A stretch of 48,593 nt of DNA from a virus, in the IMG/VR virus record IMGVR_UViG_3300035698_017518, positions 1 through 48,593 of that record. One strand, written 5' to 3'. Under the pieces are notes generated by a model. The model saw only the letters and a list, made by a program, of their open reading frames with translations. It ran no database searches and was not told the origin of the DNA. Below are positions 13,112-21,773 of this stretch, piece by piece (position 1 is the first letter of the stretch; the number at the start of each line of letters is the position of its first letter). The translations under genes were made by a program, and so were the position numbers.

Positions 13112-14972
13112 AGGAAATCATTTTACACCCGAGGACCGCCTAGAGAGTTTCAACGAGGATATGTTGAAGGTGGAGGGCGAGCTGAACATGCGTGAGGCGC
13201 AGATAACTTTCGCCAAGTTCTGTAGGAATAATTTAAATTTCACCTCCCAGTTGCTAACGGGGAAGAACCTTTACCCGTTCCAAGAGATAATGCTCCGGGC
13301 GATGATGCACAAAGACTACTCTTTGGCGGTGTGCGGCCGTGGTATGGGCAAGACTTTTCTAGGGGGTATGCTCGCTGCCATGTATGCTATTTTCTACCCC
13401 GGTGTCAAAATAGGAATATGTAGTGCGAGTTTCAGACAGGCGAGGATGATATTCCAAACCATAGAAGACTTCGCCATGGGCAAGAAGGGGGTTTTCCTGA
13501 AGCAGTGTTTCAACGGAGAACCGAAACACAGCTCGGATGAATGGATTCTACGCATCGGTTCTTCAAAAATTTACGCGCTCCCGCTGGGGGCTGGGGAAAA
13601 GATCAGGGGTTATCGTTTCAACCTGATGATTATCGACGAACTTCTCCTTATGAGCGAGAAGGTTGTCAATGAAGTTATCCTTCCGTTCATGACAACCCAG
13701 CAGGACCAGAGAGAGAGGGAGGACTTCAGGGACATCCAAGACAAGCTTATCGCGTCGGGTGAGATGGAAGAGGACGACAGGATTATCTTCCCGAGCAACA
13801 AGCTCGTGGGACTTACATCTGCGAGTTATGAGTTCCAGTATCTCTACCAGCTTTACACCAGCTACGAAGACCTTATATTTGACAGGAATATGGAGCCGGG
13901 GCGAAAAACACGGGATGTCTCCCATTGTATTTTCCAGTTTTCATACGAGATGGCCCCGAAGGGCATGTATGACCAAAAGAACTTGGACCAAGCAAAGACA
14001 GTGTCTACGGCGGCGCAGTTTAACAGAGAATACGGCGCGCAGTTTACGGGGGAGAGTTCTGGTTATTTCAGTGCCAGAATGCTGCACGACAGAACCCTTA
14101 AGGAAGGTGAGGAACCCCACGTCCTGATAACGGGGAGAGAGGAATTTGAGTATGTTTTGTCTGTTGACCCAAACTTCAACGACTCCGAGGCTTCGGACGA
14201 CTTCGGGATGGCACTGTTCGAGATGAGCCCCGAGGGGATCGATATTCTTGTCCACCCGTACGCCGTGGCAAAGGGCGACATAAAAAAGCGTGCAGAATAC
14301 CTCAGATATCTTTTTGACAACTTCAATATCGTCTATGTTATCGCAGATAGTCGCGGCGGGACCCGTTTCTTTAATGATCTGGCGGAACTGAAGCTTATCG
14401 ACAAAAAAATTGTTCCGTTCGAACACGATTTCGACAACAAGGACGAGAGGGAGGGTGCCGTCAACAGCAAGGAGAGTTACTGCCTTGCGTCTGGAAAGAT
14501 ACTACACCTTCAGGTATTCAGTTCCAACTGGATCAGGACGGCAAACGAAAAACTGCAAAGTTCTCTCCACGAGGGGAAAACCCTGCTTGCATCGAATATA
14601 GTTTCGGAGGAAGACGTGAACACTTGCGTGGCGAAAAACAGTCTGGTCAAACCAGAACAGTTATGGTATGCGAACAATAAGCCTAAGGAAAGAACGATGT
14701 TCGATTTCATTGAAAACCTCAACTTTCAGATGGACAGGACTAAAAAACAGATTTCTCTAATCGAAATCAGAGTGGGTGCGACGGGGAACCAGACTTTCGA
14801 CTTGCCGTCAAACCTCCTCAGGGACAAAAGCCCGAAAAGGGCTAGGAAAGACTCCTATACTGTGTTCTTCATGGGGAAATGGGGATGCGAGTGCTACCGG
14901 AAAATACAAAACCTCCCAGAGCAGAAGAAAACTTTTAGTTTCATGCCATTTTTCGCAGGACCTAGGCACTAA
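13101..14972 (+). CDS. terminase large subunit
   Basis: I choose the ATG at 13101 (MWDRGNHFTPEDRLESFNED), 623 residues, rather than a start 54 nt earlier that lies deep in the ERCC4 gene. Walker A is CGRGMGKT (78-85) and Walker B with catalytic Glu is LMIIDE (175-180). The C-terminal RNase H-like nuclease has VLSVDPNF near 355 and IADSRGG near 416 as acidic motifs. It is the ATP-driven DNA packaging motor and headful or site nuclease. The stop codon lies in an inverted repeat (14967-14987). Confidence 0.93.
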   Translation: MWDRGNHFTPEDRLESFNEDMLKVEGELNMREAQITFAKFCRNNLNFTSQLLTGKNLYPFQEIMLRAMMHKDYSLAVCGRGMGKTFLGGMLAAMYAIFYPGVKIGICSASFRQARMIFQTIEDFAMGKKGVFLKQCFNGEPKHSSDEWILRIGSSKIYALPLGAGEKIRGYRFNLMIIDELLLMSEKVVNEVILPFMTTQQDQREREDFRDIQDKLIASGEMEEDDRIIFPSNKLVGLTSASYEFQYLYQLYTSYEDLIFDRNMEPGRKTRDVSHCIFQFSYEMAPKGMYDQKNLDQAKTVSTAAQFNREYGAQFTGESSGYFSARMLHDRTLKEGEEPHVLITGREEFEYVLSVDPNFNDSEASDDFGMALFEMSPEGIDILVHPYAVAKGDIKKRAEYLRYLFDNFNIVYVIADSRGGTRFFNDLAELKLIDKKIVPFEHDFDNKDEREGAVNSKESYCLASGKILHLQVFSSNWIRTANEKLQSSLHEGKTLLASNIVSEEDVNTCVAKNSLVKPEQLWYANNKPKERTMFDFIENLNFQMDRTKKQISLIEIRVGATGNQTFDLPSNLLRDKSPKRARKDSYTVFFMGKWGCECYRKIQNLPEQKKTFSFMPFFAGPRH

Positions 14973-14987
14973 AGCTGTTTTTTAGTG
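14967..14987. other. inverted repeat at the terminase-portal junction
   Basis: CACTAAA (14967-14973) pairs with TTTAGTG (14981-14987) around a 7-nt loop. It covers the terminase stop and ends in GTGTAT, one base off the GTGTAA motif. It has no T tract, so it is not a clear terminator. It may be an mRNA processing or regulatory site. Confidence 0.35.
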
Positions 14988-15001
14988 TATTAGAAACTAG
15001 T

Positions 15002-16867
15002 ATGGCGAAGAAAAAGATCACTACCGCGATGAGTGCGGTCACTAACGGAGAAAATAGCGACAGAAGTCTCCTTAATTTAGCGGACAAGCCCGCTGTTAAG
15101 CACCACGGGCCCGAGATGACGGCTATGGGGTCGTATTCTAGGGCGGGGAGCAGCGCGGGATACAGTCGCCAAGGTCCGATGAACGGCGAGCTACAGAATA
15201 TAACAAGTGGAGTTATACCTTTCCAAGACGCGGACGGGGGTCTGAGTGTAAAAGATTCCATTATCCTGTGCCAGAAGGCTTACTGGAACGTGGCCATTTT
15301 CCGGTCTACGATAGATATTATGACCGAGTTCTGCAACTCTCCCATCCACCTGAAGGGCGGCACGGAAAGTTCTAGGAAATTTTATAGCGAATGGTTTAAC
15401 AGAGTTAGGTGCTGGGATCTCGGTGACCAGTTCTTCAGGGAGTGGTTCCGTTCGGGTAACGTATTCCTCTACCGCTTTGACGGTTCAACGACGATAGGGA
15501 GAAAAAGGACTGTGCCTATCCGCTACGTTCTCCTCAACCCGGCAGATATCCAGTCGGACAGTGCGGCCTCCCTTGTTGGCGCGCAGTATTCAAAGGTTTT
15601 GAACGACTACGAGATAAAAAGGCTAAAAAACCCGAAGTCGGCAGAGGAAATCGAATTCAAACAAAGCCTACCAGCCTCGACCCGGAAGTCTATCGATTCG
15701 GGACAGAGGGCCTCCATGATACTGGAACAGGAAAGACTCCGCGCCGTTTTCGCTAAAAAGCAGGATTACGAGCCACTTGCTGTCCCTATGTATTTCCCCG
15801 TTCTGTTCGATATCGATTTAAAGCTAGAGTTCAAGAAAGTAGAGAAGGTCATCGCGCGCACTACCGACTACCTTATCCTCCTTATCACAATGGGGGACCC
15901 GGAACACGGGGGAGCCGATCCCGCAATCATGGCGGCTACCAACAACTTATTCGCGAGTGAGAGTGTCGGAAGGGTTCTCGTCGCCGATTACAGCACGAAG
16001 GCAAACTTTGTCATGCCCGACCTCAAGAAAATCTTGGGTCCGGAAAAATATCAGGTGGTGAATGCCGATATCGCGAGCGGCCTGATGAATATTTTCTACG
16101 GTGACCAGAAATTCGCAGACTCCATGGCGAAGATCAGTGTCTTCATGGAGAGGTTGAACGAGGCCCGCAGGTCGTTCTTGGAGAACTTTTTGAAACCGGA
16201 GATGAAGAAGCTCGCCGACGAATTCGGCATCAGATCCATCCCGGAGCCAGTATTCGAGTCCGTGAACCTCAAAGACGAGGTCCAGTACCTCAAGGTTTAC
16301 ACCAGACTGTCGGAACTCGGTCTACTGACCCCAGAAGAGACAATGGAAGCTTTTGACAACGGGCAATTGCCTAGCGCGGAAGCATCTATCGAGTCTCAGA
16401 AAAAGTTCAAAAAACAGAAAGACGCGGGGTATTACTCACCCCTAATCGGTGGCGGGAACAAAGAGGATGGTCGTCCGGCAGGGGCGAAAGCACCGCAGAC
16501 AACCAAAAACGTCCAACCCCAAGGGGGCGGCGCTAAAAACGCTTCTTTCAATTTCGAGTCTATCAAGAAGACTTATGAGAAGATCGGCGAGCTGCGGTCT
16601 GAAATTTTCTCTTCCTACAAGGGGATCAGGGGGGTTCAGAGGGTGAGCAAAAAAAACCAAGCGGAAATCAGCGAGATCCTGTCCTCCATTGTTTGCAACG
16701 TCCCGAGTTCCGAATGGGGAGGGGAGACTATAGCCAGATACATCGAGAACCCCGCCGAGAGACTTGTAGTGACCGACTTTTCCCAGCTCACCACGGAGAT
16801 GGAGAGCGAGCATGGTGTGGACGAGATGTTGGCGGGTATTTTGGCGCAGAGTGTCGAATCTGATTAA
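15002..16867 (+). CDS. portal protein
   Basis: A 621-residue protein directly after the terminase and of portal size. The core between about 85 and 430 has features expected of portals: KAYWNVAIFRSTIDIMTEFC, FRSGNVFLYRFDG, a VRYVLLNPADI-like strand, and a long helix region (LNEARRSFLENFLKPEMKKL). The tail after about 460 is Gly/Ala/Gln-rich and then helical. It would form the dodecameric DNA gate of the capsid vertex. Assignment rests on size, position and these patterns rather than a signature motif. Confidence 0.8.
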   Translation: MAKKKITTAMSAVTNGENSDRSLLNLADKPAVKHHGPEMTAMGSYSRAGSSAGYSRQGPMNGELQNITSGVIPFQDADGGLSVKDSIILCQKAYWNVAIFRSTIDIMTEFCNSPIHLKGGTESSRKFYSEWFNRVRCWDLGDQFFREWFRSGNVFLYRFDGSTTIGRKRTVPIRYVLLNPADIQSDSAASLVGAQYSKVLNDYEIKRLKNPKSAEEIEFKQSLPASTRKSIDSGQRASMILEQERLRAVFAKKQDYEPLAVPMYFPVLFDIDLKLEFKKVEKVIARTTDYLILLITMGDPEHGGADPAIMAATNNLFASESVGRVLVADYSTKANFVMPDLKKILGPEKYQVVNADIASGLMNIFYGDQKFADSMAKISVFMERLNEARRSFLENFLKPEMKKLADEFGIRSIPEPVFESVNLKDEVQYLKVYTRLSELGLLTPEETMEAFDNGQLPSAEASIESQKKFKKQKDAGYYSPLIGGGNKEDGRPAGAKAPQTTKNVQPQGGGAKNASFNFESIKKTYEKIGELRSEIFSSYKGIRGVQRVSKKNQAEISEILSSIVCNVPSSEWGGETIARYIENPAERLVVTDFSQLTTEMESEHGVDEMLAGILAQSVESD

Positions 16868-16882
16868 ATATTAGAATATTCG

Positions 16883-16888
16883 GTGTAA
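16883..16888 (+). promoter_or_regulatory. GTGTAA motif
   Basis: CGGTGTAATTGTTTGTG in the 30-nt gap between portal and holin. A small AATATT inverted repeat precedes it. It could allow separate timing of the lysis cassette. Confidence 0.4.
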
Positions 16889-16897
16889 TTGTTTGTG

Positions 16898-17164
16898 ATG
16901 AAACAATTCGTTAAGCTGAACCCGAACTGGAAAACTAGTTTTTACGGTATAGTCATGTCCGTCGGTCTCTTGATCGCCACAGACGAGGAGATACTCGATT
17001 TTCTAAGCCCTCACTGGGAAGACAAAGTCCGGGGGGTTGTTAAACTAGTTGCCGCGATCTCGGGTATTATGTTCGCCCACCACACGAAAAGCAAAAATGT
17101 CACCGGGGGCACTGTCGCCGCAAGCGGGGAGGCAGAAAAAAGAATACACACACCATCTCAATGA
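16898..17164 (+). CDS. holin-like membrane protein
   Basis: From the ATG at 16898 (MKQFVKLNPNWKTSFYGIVM), 88 residues; a TTG 9 nt upstream is an alternative. Two hydrophobic segments, about 14-27 and 47-62, flank an acidic loop, and the C-terminus is charged. Size, two-helix topology and position ahead of an endolysin fit a holin that permeabilises the inner membrane. The next ATG overlaps its stop (ATGA), so the cassette is coupled. Confidence 0.65.
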   Translation: MKQFVKLNPNWKTSFYGIVMSVGLLIATDEEILDFLSPHWEDKVRGVVKLVAAISGIMFAHHTKSKNVTGGTVAASGEAEKRIHTPSQ

Positions 17165-17652
17165 AACTACACTTAACACTTGCCACAGTAATCGCAATCT
17201 CTCTGGCGTCTTGCGTATCACCCGGTGGAGGAGACTCTCCCGATATTAACCCGATCCTAGCCGAAACTGCTAGTTATGTAGCTACCAACCATGTCCTTTC
17301 CCTCGCGGAAGGGGACGTGGACAGGGAGAAAAAGGCGGAGGTGGTCTACGAGATAACACAGGCTATAAGGTCGGTCGGTGAGGGGGAGTTCCCTACACCC
17401 GAAGGTCTAAGTTCTACCCTGACCGAAGTTGTCCCCGCCAAATCTCACTGGTTCGGTCTTGTCGCACAGATAGTGAAGGTTTACGGCGACCATTACCTCA
17501 GGAGCATGAGCCCGTCCTCCGAGTCCGAGCTGCTCGACTCTATAGCAAATGGGTCGGAGTTGGCGGCGAAGCAATATCTGGACAATGATTTTTTGGAGAA
17601 ATACGAAAAGGGTGTTATCGCCCCGTTCCGCGCCTCAATGTCTAAGAACTAA
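17161..17652 (+). CDS. predicted lipoprotein in lysis cassette
   Basis: A 163-residue protein with a signal peptide and lipobox LASC (acylated Cys18), then a Gly/Pro-rich linker and a helical domain to the end (YVATNHVLSLAEGDVDREKK and after). It should be anchored in the outer or inner membrane of a Gram-negative cell. It is larger than typical outer-membrane spanins, and no partner with an N-terminal anchor was found. A spanin-like or envelope-protecting role is possible but unproven. The stop overlaps the next ATG by one base. Confidence 0.65.
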   Translation: MKLHLTLATVIAISLASCVSPGGGDSPDINPILAETASYVATNHVLSLAEGDVDREKKAEVVYEITQAIRSVGEGEFPTPEGLSSTLTEVVPAKSHWFGLVAQIVKVYGDHYLRSMSPSSESELLDSIANGSELAAKQYLDNDFLEKYEKGVIAPFRASMSKN

Positions 17653-18377
17653 TGAAAAAGTTTAAGAAAATCAGCGGTGAAAAAATTGTCGCAAAACCTG
17701 TGACAAACCCCGAACCCAAGCCGGTTCTTGTCGATTTGGAAGAAGGTAAGGGACGTGGTGCCCGTCTCCAGAGCGACGAGAGGGACGAGTCTTTTCCTAT
17801 GCGCTCCTCCTACGATGGGAGTGGGTATAAAAGCTACACCAAAGTCCATGGGATAGGGGGGATCATGGATCAGGGCAAGTCCCCCATGTGTGTCGCCTAC
17901 GCTTGGTCCCTTTTCATGGCGAGCGTCCCGAGTCCTTTCGTGAAGGATATGGACATAGAAAGTTTTTATGCAGATATTCTCGACGTGGACGAATTCCCCG
18001 GCGACGACCCCGGTTTGGGAACTACTGTCAGAGGAGGCGCGAAGGCGCTAAAAAAGAAGGGTCTCATCAAGTCTTATATCTGGGGGACTGACGCCGGAGA
18101 GGTTTGGCAATATTTGGCAATGCGGGGCCCTGTCGTTGTAGAGTGTGGGTGGTCTTCCGGCATGAACAATCTCAAGGACGGCTTTTTACAGGTGGAAAGC
18201 AGCAAGTCCGGACACGCGTTTCTCGTTTACGGGATACTCGAAGATGAGGACGCGTTCCTCTGTGCTAATAGCTGGGGTGAAAAATGGGGGGACAAGGGGC
18301 GCTTCAAAATCTCCAGAAAAGACATGGACAGGTTACTGTCGAACAACGGGAGAGCATGTTCGGCGATAAAAGCTTAG
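17652..18377 (+). CDS. papain-like (C1 family) cysteine protease
   Basis: A 241-residue protein. The papain catalytic set is complete: oxyanion Gln74 and nucleophile Cys80 in IMDQGKSPMCVAYAWS, His188 in SGHAFLVYG, and Asn206 in NSWGEKWGDKGRFKI. The N-terminal 55 residues are basic and Pro-rich, without a signal peptide, and may be a propeptide. No other Cys pair suggests disulfides. It lies between two lipoprotein genes and before the endolysin, so it may attack an envelope or host protein at lysis, or process virion proteins. Such proteases are unusual in phages. Confidence 0.85.
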   Translation: MKKFKKISGEKIVAKPVTNPEPKPVLVDLEEGKGRGARLQSDERDESFPMRSSYDGSGYKSYTKVHGIGGIMDQGKSPMCVAYAWSLFMASVPSPFVKDMDIESFYADILDVDEFPGDDPGLGTTVRGGAKALKKKGLIKSYIWGTDAGEVWQYLAMRGPVVVECGWSSGMNNLKDGFLQVESSKSGHAFLVYGILEDEDAFLCANSWGEKWGDKGRFKISRKDMDRLLSNNGRACSAIKA

Positions 18378-18622
18378 TAATAGTTCTGGCGGTTTTCCTT
18401 TCGTTCTCTGCCGGTTGCGAGAGTCTCGATAGCCTTATCGGCCGTGGCGGCGACAGAGATGTGTATGTCGTAGAGGTTATTTCGGATTCGGGGAAAACGA
18501 AGAAAAATTATGAGGTCAAAGAAGACTCCGCCAAATTCGGCGACTACGGGAGTATCAAATTTAAAGACTCAAAAGGAAAGAAACACCAGTTTGAGGAAAA
18601 CTATTCCTACAACAAAAGATAA
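18356..18622 (+). CDS. second small lipoprotein, o-spanin candidate
   Basis: The start at 18356 (MFGDKSLVIVLAVFLSFSAG) is chosen because it gives a clean signal peptide with lipobox SAGC (Cys21). It overlaps the protease end by 22 nt. The 88-residue product ends in a charged, Lys/Glu-rich region (GKTKKNYEVKEDSAKFGDYG). Size and lipobox fit an outer-membrane spanin; an inner-membrane partner was not identified. It shares one base with the endolysin gene. Confidence 0.65.
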   Translation: MFGDKSLVIVLAVFLSFSAGCESLDSLIGRGGDRDVYVVEVISDSGKTKKNYEVKEDSAKFGDYGSIKFKDSKGKKHQFEENYSYNKR

Positions 18623-19425
18623 TGGCTGAACCAACTAACAATTTACACGTAACAGTTTGTCAGACTGTTCTGAAGGGCGAGGGACTATATACCGGGAAGA
18701 TAGACGGGGACTACGGTCCTCTGACAAAGCGGGCTATACGTTCTTACCATGAATTCCCGAGCAATTGGGACAAGGACAGACTCGTCAGCGGCTGCATCCA
18801 AGCTATTTGCTCGAAAAAAGGAATCGGTGCCGGGTCGATAGACGGGTGGTGGGGGAAGAATACTGAACGGGGTTTTACGGCGCTGATGGCTTCTCTAAAT
18901 TTGGAGAGCCCATCTTTGCCAAAAGATAAGGAGGTCACCCTTAGGCTACATGACAATAACTGGCCGAGGCAGAGATATAGAGAACTGGTAGATTATTTTG
19001 GACCCGTTGGGGAAAACCAGACTTTATTGACTTTGCCTTACGATATGGTTCTCGCTTGGGACACAAACACCAAAGTTACTAAAATGTCCTGTAATAAGAA
19101 GGTGAAAGACTCTCTCGGCAGAATATTCGAGGGGATTTTAGAACATTACGGCAAAGACGGAATCAGTGACCTTAGGCTAGATCACTTTGGAGGATGCTTA
19201 AATGTCCGCAAAATGAGGGGCGGCTCATCTTGGAGCATGCACGCTTGGGGTATCGCTGTTGATTTAGACCCCGACAGGAACAGGCTTAGGTGGGGGAAAG
19301 ACAAAGCTTACTTCGCGAGACCTGAGTATCTTCCATTTTGGAAAATAGTGGAGTCGGAAGGCTGGGTTAGTTTGGGAAGGGAAAAGAACATGGATTACAT
19401 GCACACGCAAGCGGCAAGATTATAA
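18622..19425 (+). CDS. endolysin: peptidoglycan-binding domain plus M15 peptidase
   Basis: A 267-residue enzyme. Residues 8-95 look like one or two PG_binding_1-type repeats (GLYTGKIDGDYGPLTKRAI, then GIGAGSIDGWWGKNTERGF). The C-terminal domain is an M15 D,D/L,D-peptidase: SMHAWGIAVDLD supplies His207 and Asp214, and DYMHTQ supplies His261 as zinc ligands. It would cut cross-links or stem peptides in the cell wall. There is no signal peptide, so it needs the holin. Codon use is more AT-rich than the head genes, and a homing HNH gene follows 6 nt later. Confidence 0.9.
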   Translation: MAEPTNNLHVTVCQTVLKGEGLYTGKIDGDYGPLTKRAIRSYHEFPSNWDKDRLVSGCIQAICSKKGIGAGSIDGWWGKNTERGFTALMASLNLESPSLPKDKEVTLRLHDNNWPRQRYRELVDYFGPVGENQTLLTLPYDMVLAWDTNTKVTKMSCNKKVKDSLGRIFEGILEHYGKDGISDLRLDHFGGCLNVRKMRGGSSWSMHAWGIAVDLDPDRNRLRWGKDKAYFARPEYLPFWKIVESEGWVSLGREKNMDYMHTQAARL

Positions 19426-19431
19426 TAAATT

Positions 19432-20007
19432 ATGCTGAATAGACCAAAATTCCCAGAAGGAGTCTCTTCTTGGTGGAATGAAAAAAGATCTGACATGAAT
19501 CCTGAACAGCTTGAGGCTCGTCGAAAATACGACAGAGAGCTGAGGGCTTTTCATCGTCAAGACCCGAATAAAAAAGAGAGGGATAACGAAAACTATTTAC
19601 GTTGCGTTAGAAAAAACAAAGACAAAGTTTACAAAAGAAATGCGGAGTGGAGAAGGGACAATTGGAAAGCTGTATATAAGCAGAGAAGGGGTAATACCTA
19701 TTATCGGCTGAGTACGGCGCTAAGGAGTCGCCTTGCCGATTTTTTAAAAGGAAGCGGAATCACAAAAAAAAGCAAGGATCTTGTGGGCTGCACAATAGAA
19801 AGACTCAAGGAACACCTCGAAAACAAATTCACTGACGGAATGACGTGGGATAACTACGGGTTACATGGCTGGCATATCGACCACCGAGCCCCCTGCTCCT
19901 CCTTCGATCTATCCGACCCCGAACAGCAAAAAAAATGCTTCCACTACACCAACCTACAGCCTTTATGGGCGGCGGATAACCCTGCAAAAGGTTCTAAATT
20001 AATCTAG
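19432..20007 (+). CDS. HNH homing endonuclease
   Basis: A 191-residue protein. The HNH core is HGWHIDHRAPCSSFDL with His148, Asp150 and His151, then YTNLQPLWAADNPAKGSK with Asn174 and Asn183. It lacks the usual zinc CxxC pairs. The N-terminal half is very basic and helical (YKRNAEWRRDNWKAVYKQRR). This is a free-standing homing nuclease type common in long-tailed phages. It sits between the lysis and capsid genes and is AT-rich, which suggests late insertion. It would promote its own spread, and that of flanking DNA, into related phages. Confidence 0.85.
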   Translation: MLNRPKFPEGVSSWWNEKRSDMNPEQLEARRKYDRELRAFHRQDPNKKERDNENYLRCVRKNKDKVYKRNAEWRRDNWKAVYKQRRGNTYYRLSTALRSRLADFLKGSGITKKSKDLVGCTIERLKEHLENKFTDGMTWDNYGLHGWHIDHRAPCSSFDLSDPEQQKKCFHYTNLQPLWAADNPAKGSKLI

Positions 20008-20032
20008 CCACTCAAAATAACCAATTCCCTCA

Positions 20033-20239
20033 ATGGGAACAAACAACATTATAATATTTCACCGGCACGAGGACCTGTGGTCGTTCTGTCCCCTCTGTTT
20101 CTCTGAAGAGTATGATTTCGACACGGTAGACCACGAGGGGACTCTGGTATGTTGCTACCACTGCAAGCAATGCTTTACCGGGTGGCTAAATTTTATAAAA
20201 ACCTCCGAAGTAACCAAACAACGTGTATCCCTAATGTAG
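20033..20239 (+). CDS. small zinc-ribbon protein
   Basis: A 68-residue protein starting MGTNNIIIFHRHEDLWSFCP. CPLC (19-22) and CYHC/CKQC (41-44, 44-47) form a zinc ribbon. Aromatic residues around the knuckles fit a binding surface. It ends 3 nt before the head protease gene. No function can be assigned. The 25-nt gap before it holds no motif. Confidence 0.6.
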   Translation: MGTNNIIIFHRHEDLWSFCPLCFSEEYDFDTVDHEGTLVCCYHCKQCFTGWLNFIKTSEVTKQRVSLM

Positions 20240-20242
20240 ACT

Positions 20243-21763
20243 ATGAAAGATTTTAAGCACAAAATGACTATTACCGCCAGCGGCGTAGCCTACTCTGGCA
20301 AGGATTTGCTAAGAGAGGAAATTTACGCCTCTGCCTCCTTAGAGGGATTACGCGGTATCCTTCCCGACAAATCGGTTATCGAAGCCAACAGCGACCTTTT
20401 GTATGTCGCCTTTAACATGGCCGCCGTCAACATCGTTAACAAAAACGAGGCTGCGGTGATGACAGAAGACGCGGTCGGGGCGAAAGACAAGTGGATCAAC
20501 CGACCCCTCAACGTAGAACACAACCGTGACTACGTGGTCGGTCATATGATTTCCTCAGGCTTTTCTACTTTTGGGACAAATAAACTTCTAGAAGAAGTGG
20601 ACCCGGGGCTATCCCCATTCAATATTACCGTAGCGGGGGTGGTATACAAAACAATCGCCCCTTATCTGGCGGAACACATGCAGGAAGAGGGCAACCAGAT
20701 ATCTGCGTCTTGGGAGGTCGGTTTCGATGATTTTGTCATCGCCGCAGGGAGCAAGCTGTTGAAGAATGCTAAGATTATCGACGACCCGGAAAAAGTGGCG
20801 GAACTTACTCCACTACTTATGGCGAAGGGTGGTGACGGCTATATGGAAGACGGGACACCTATCTATCTTGTCGCTAAAAACTGGCAACCGCTAGGCGGGG
20901 CTTTGACATTCAATCCGGCAGGTGCCGTCAAGGGCGTTTTGACTGCCGCGATTGACGCGATGGACATAGAGGAGGAGTCAAGGAGCATAGATGCTATCTT
21001 CAAGAAAGTTGTGGAGGAGAAGGTGAAAGAGGAGACCGAGGAACTCGCAGCATCTGTTATCGAGACGCTCCCCGCCGACAGCGGTGAAAAGGTGGAGGGG
21101 GGAGACTCCATAGAGGCCTCCACTACAGAAATAGACGGCGAGAGTGAAAAAATACATAAAAAAAATTCACAATTAGAAAAAAAACATGTAACACCCATTG
21201 ATATGATCAAAAGTGTTAACGATATCCAGCAGGATAAACTATCTGAGATGCAAGCGAGTTCTATCCGTGATTTTCTCACGGACGAAATCACTAAAGTTTC
21301 AGAGCAGTATGAGGCAAAAAAGACAGAGGCCTCAAGCAAAGTTCAGGAAATGGAAACCAAAGCGAACGAAGCGGCTACTAAGCTCTCCGAGGCAGAGGCC
21401 AAATTGACGAGCTTAGAGAATGAAGTTTCCCAGCTCAAGGCTACTGCCGACGCTGCTGCGAAACAAACCGCGCTAGACAGTCGCCTGACTGATCTTACAT
21501 CCCAGTTTGAACTTAATGATGACGAGCAGACTCTCGTTGCTGGTCAAATCAAAGATCTCTCCGATGAGGCATACGCCACTTGGAAAAGCACATTTAGCAC
21601 ACTTATCGCGAACCGGAAGCCCGCAGACAAAGAGGAAGACCCAGAAGTCACTCTCGCCAGCGTGGTCCCCAACAAAAACACGGAAGTGCCAAACACGCCG
21701 TCCAGTCAAGAAGACAAGTACGCGAAAGTCCGTGCGAGTTTCGAAGCTGACGCAAAAGTATAA
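20243..21763 (+). CDS. prohead protease fused to scaffold
   Basis: A 506-residue protein in two parts. Residues 1-230 fit a head maturation protease: WINRPLNVEHNRDYVVGHMI gives the conserved His context, and QISASWEVGF the probable Ser. Residues 260-506 are acidic, Ala/Glu-rich and coiled-coil (KKTEASSKVQEMETKANEAA), as expected for an internal scaffold. Fused protease-scaffolds are known in other phages and release the scaffold during maturation. The A8 run (21158-21166) and the A run at 21177-21184 lie at the junction between the parts. Confidence 0.8.
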   Translation: MKDFKHKMTITASGVAYSGKDLLREEIYASASLEGLRGILPDKSVIEANSDLLYVAFNMAAVNIVNKNEAAVMTEDAVGAKDKWINRPLNVEHNRDYVVGHMISSGFSTFGTNKLLEEVDPGLSPFNITVAGVVYKTIAPYLAEHMQEEGNQISASWEVGFDDFVIAAGSKLLKNAKIIDDPEKVAELTPLLMAKGGDGYMEDGTPIYLVAKNWQPLGGALTFNPAGAVKGVLTAAIDAMDIEEESRSIDAIFKKVVEEKVKEETEELAASVIETLPADSGEKVEGGDSIEASTTEIDGESEKIHKKNSQLEKKHVTPIDMIKSVNDIQQDKLSEMQASSIRDFLTDEITKVSEQYEAKKTEASSKVQEMETKANEAATKLSEAEAKLTSLENEVSQLKATADAAAKQTALDSRLTDLTSQFELNDDEQTLVAGQIKDLSDEAYATWKSTFSTLIANRKPADKEEDPEVTLASVVPNKNTEVPNTPSSQEDKYAKVRASFEADAKV

Positions 21764-21773
21764 TTAAAAAAGT

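Noticed and set aside
18284-18355. Earlier start for the second lipoprotein
   Set aside because: It would place 24 non-signal residues before a perfect signal peptide and lipobox, and lies fully within the protease.
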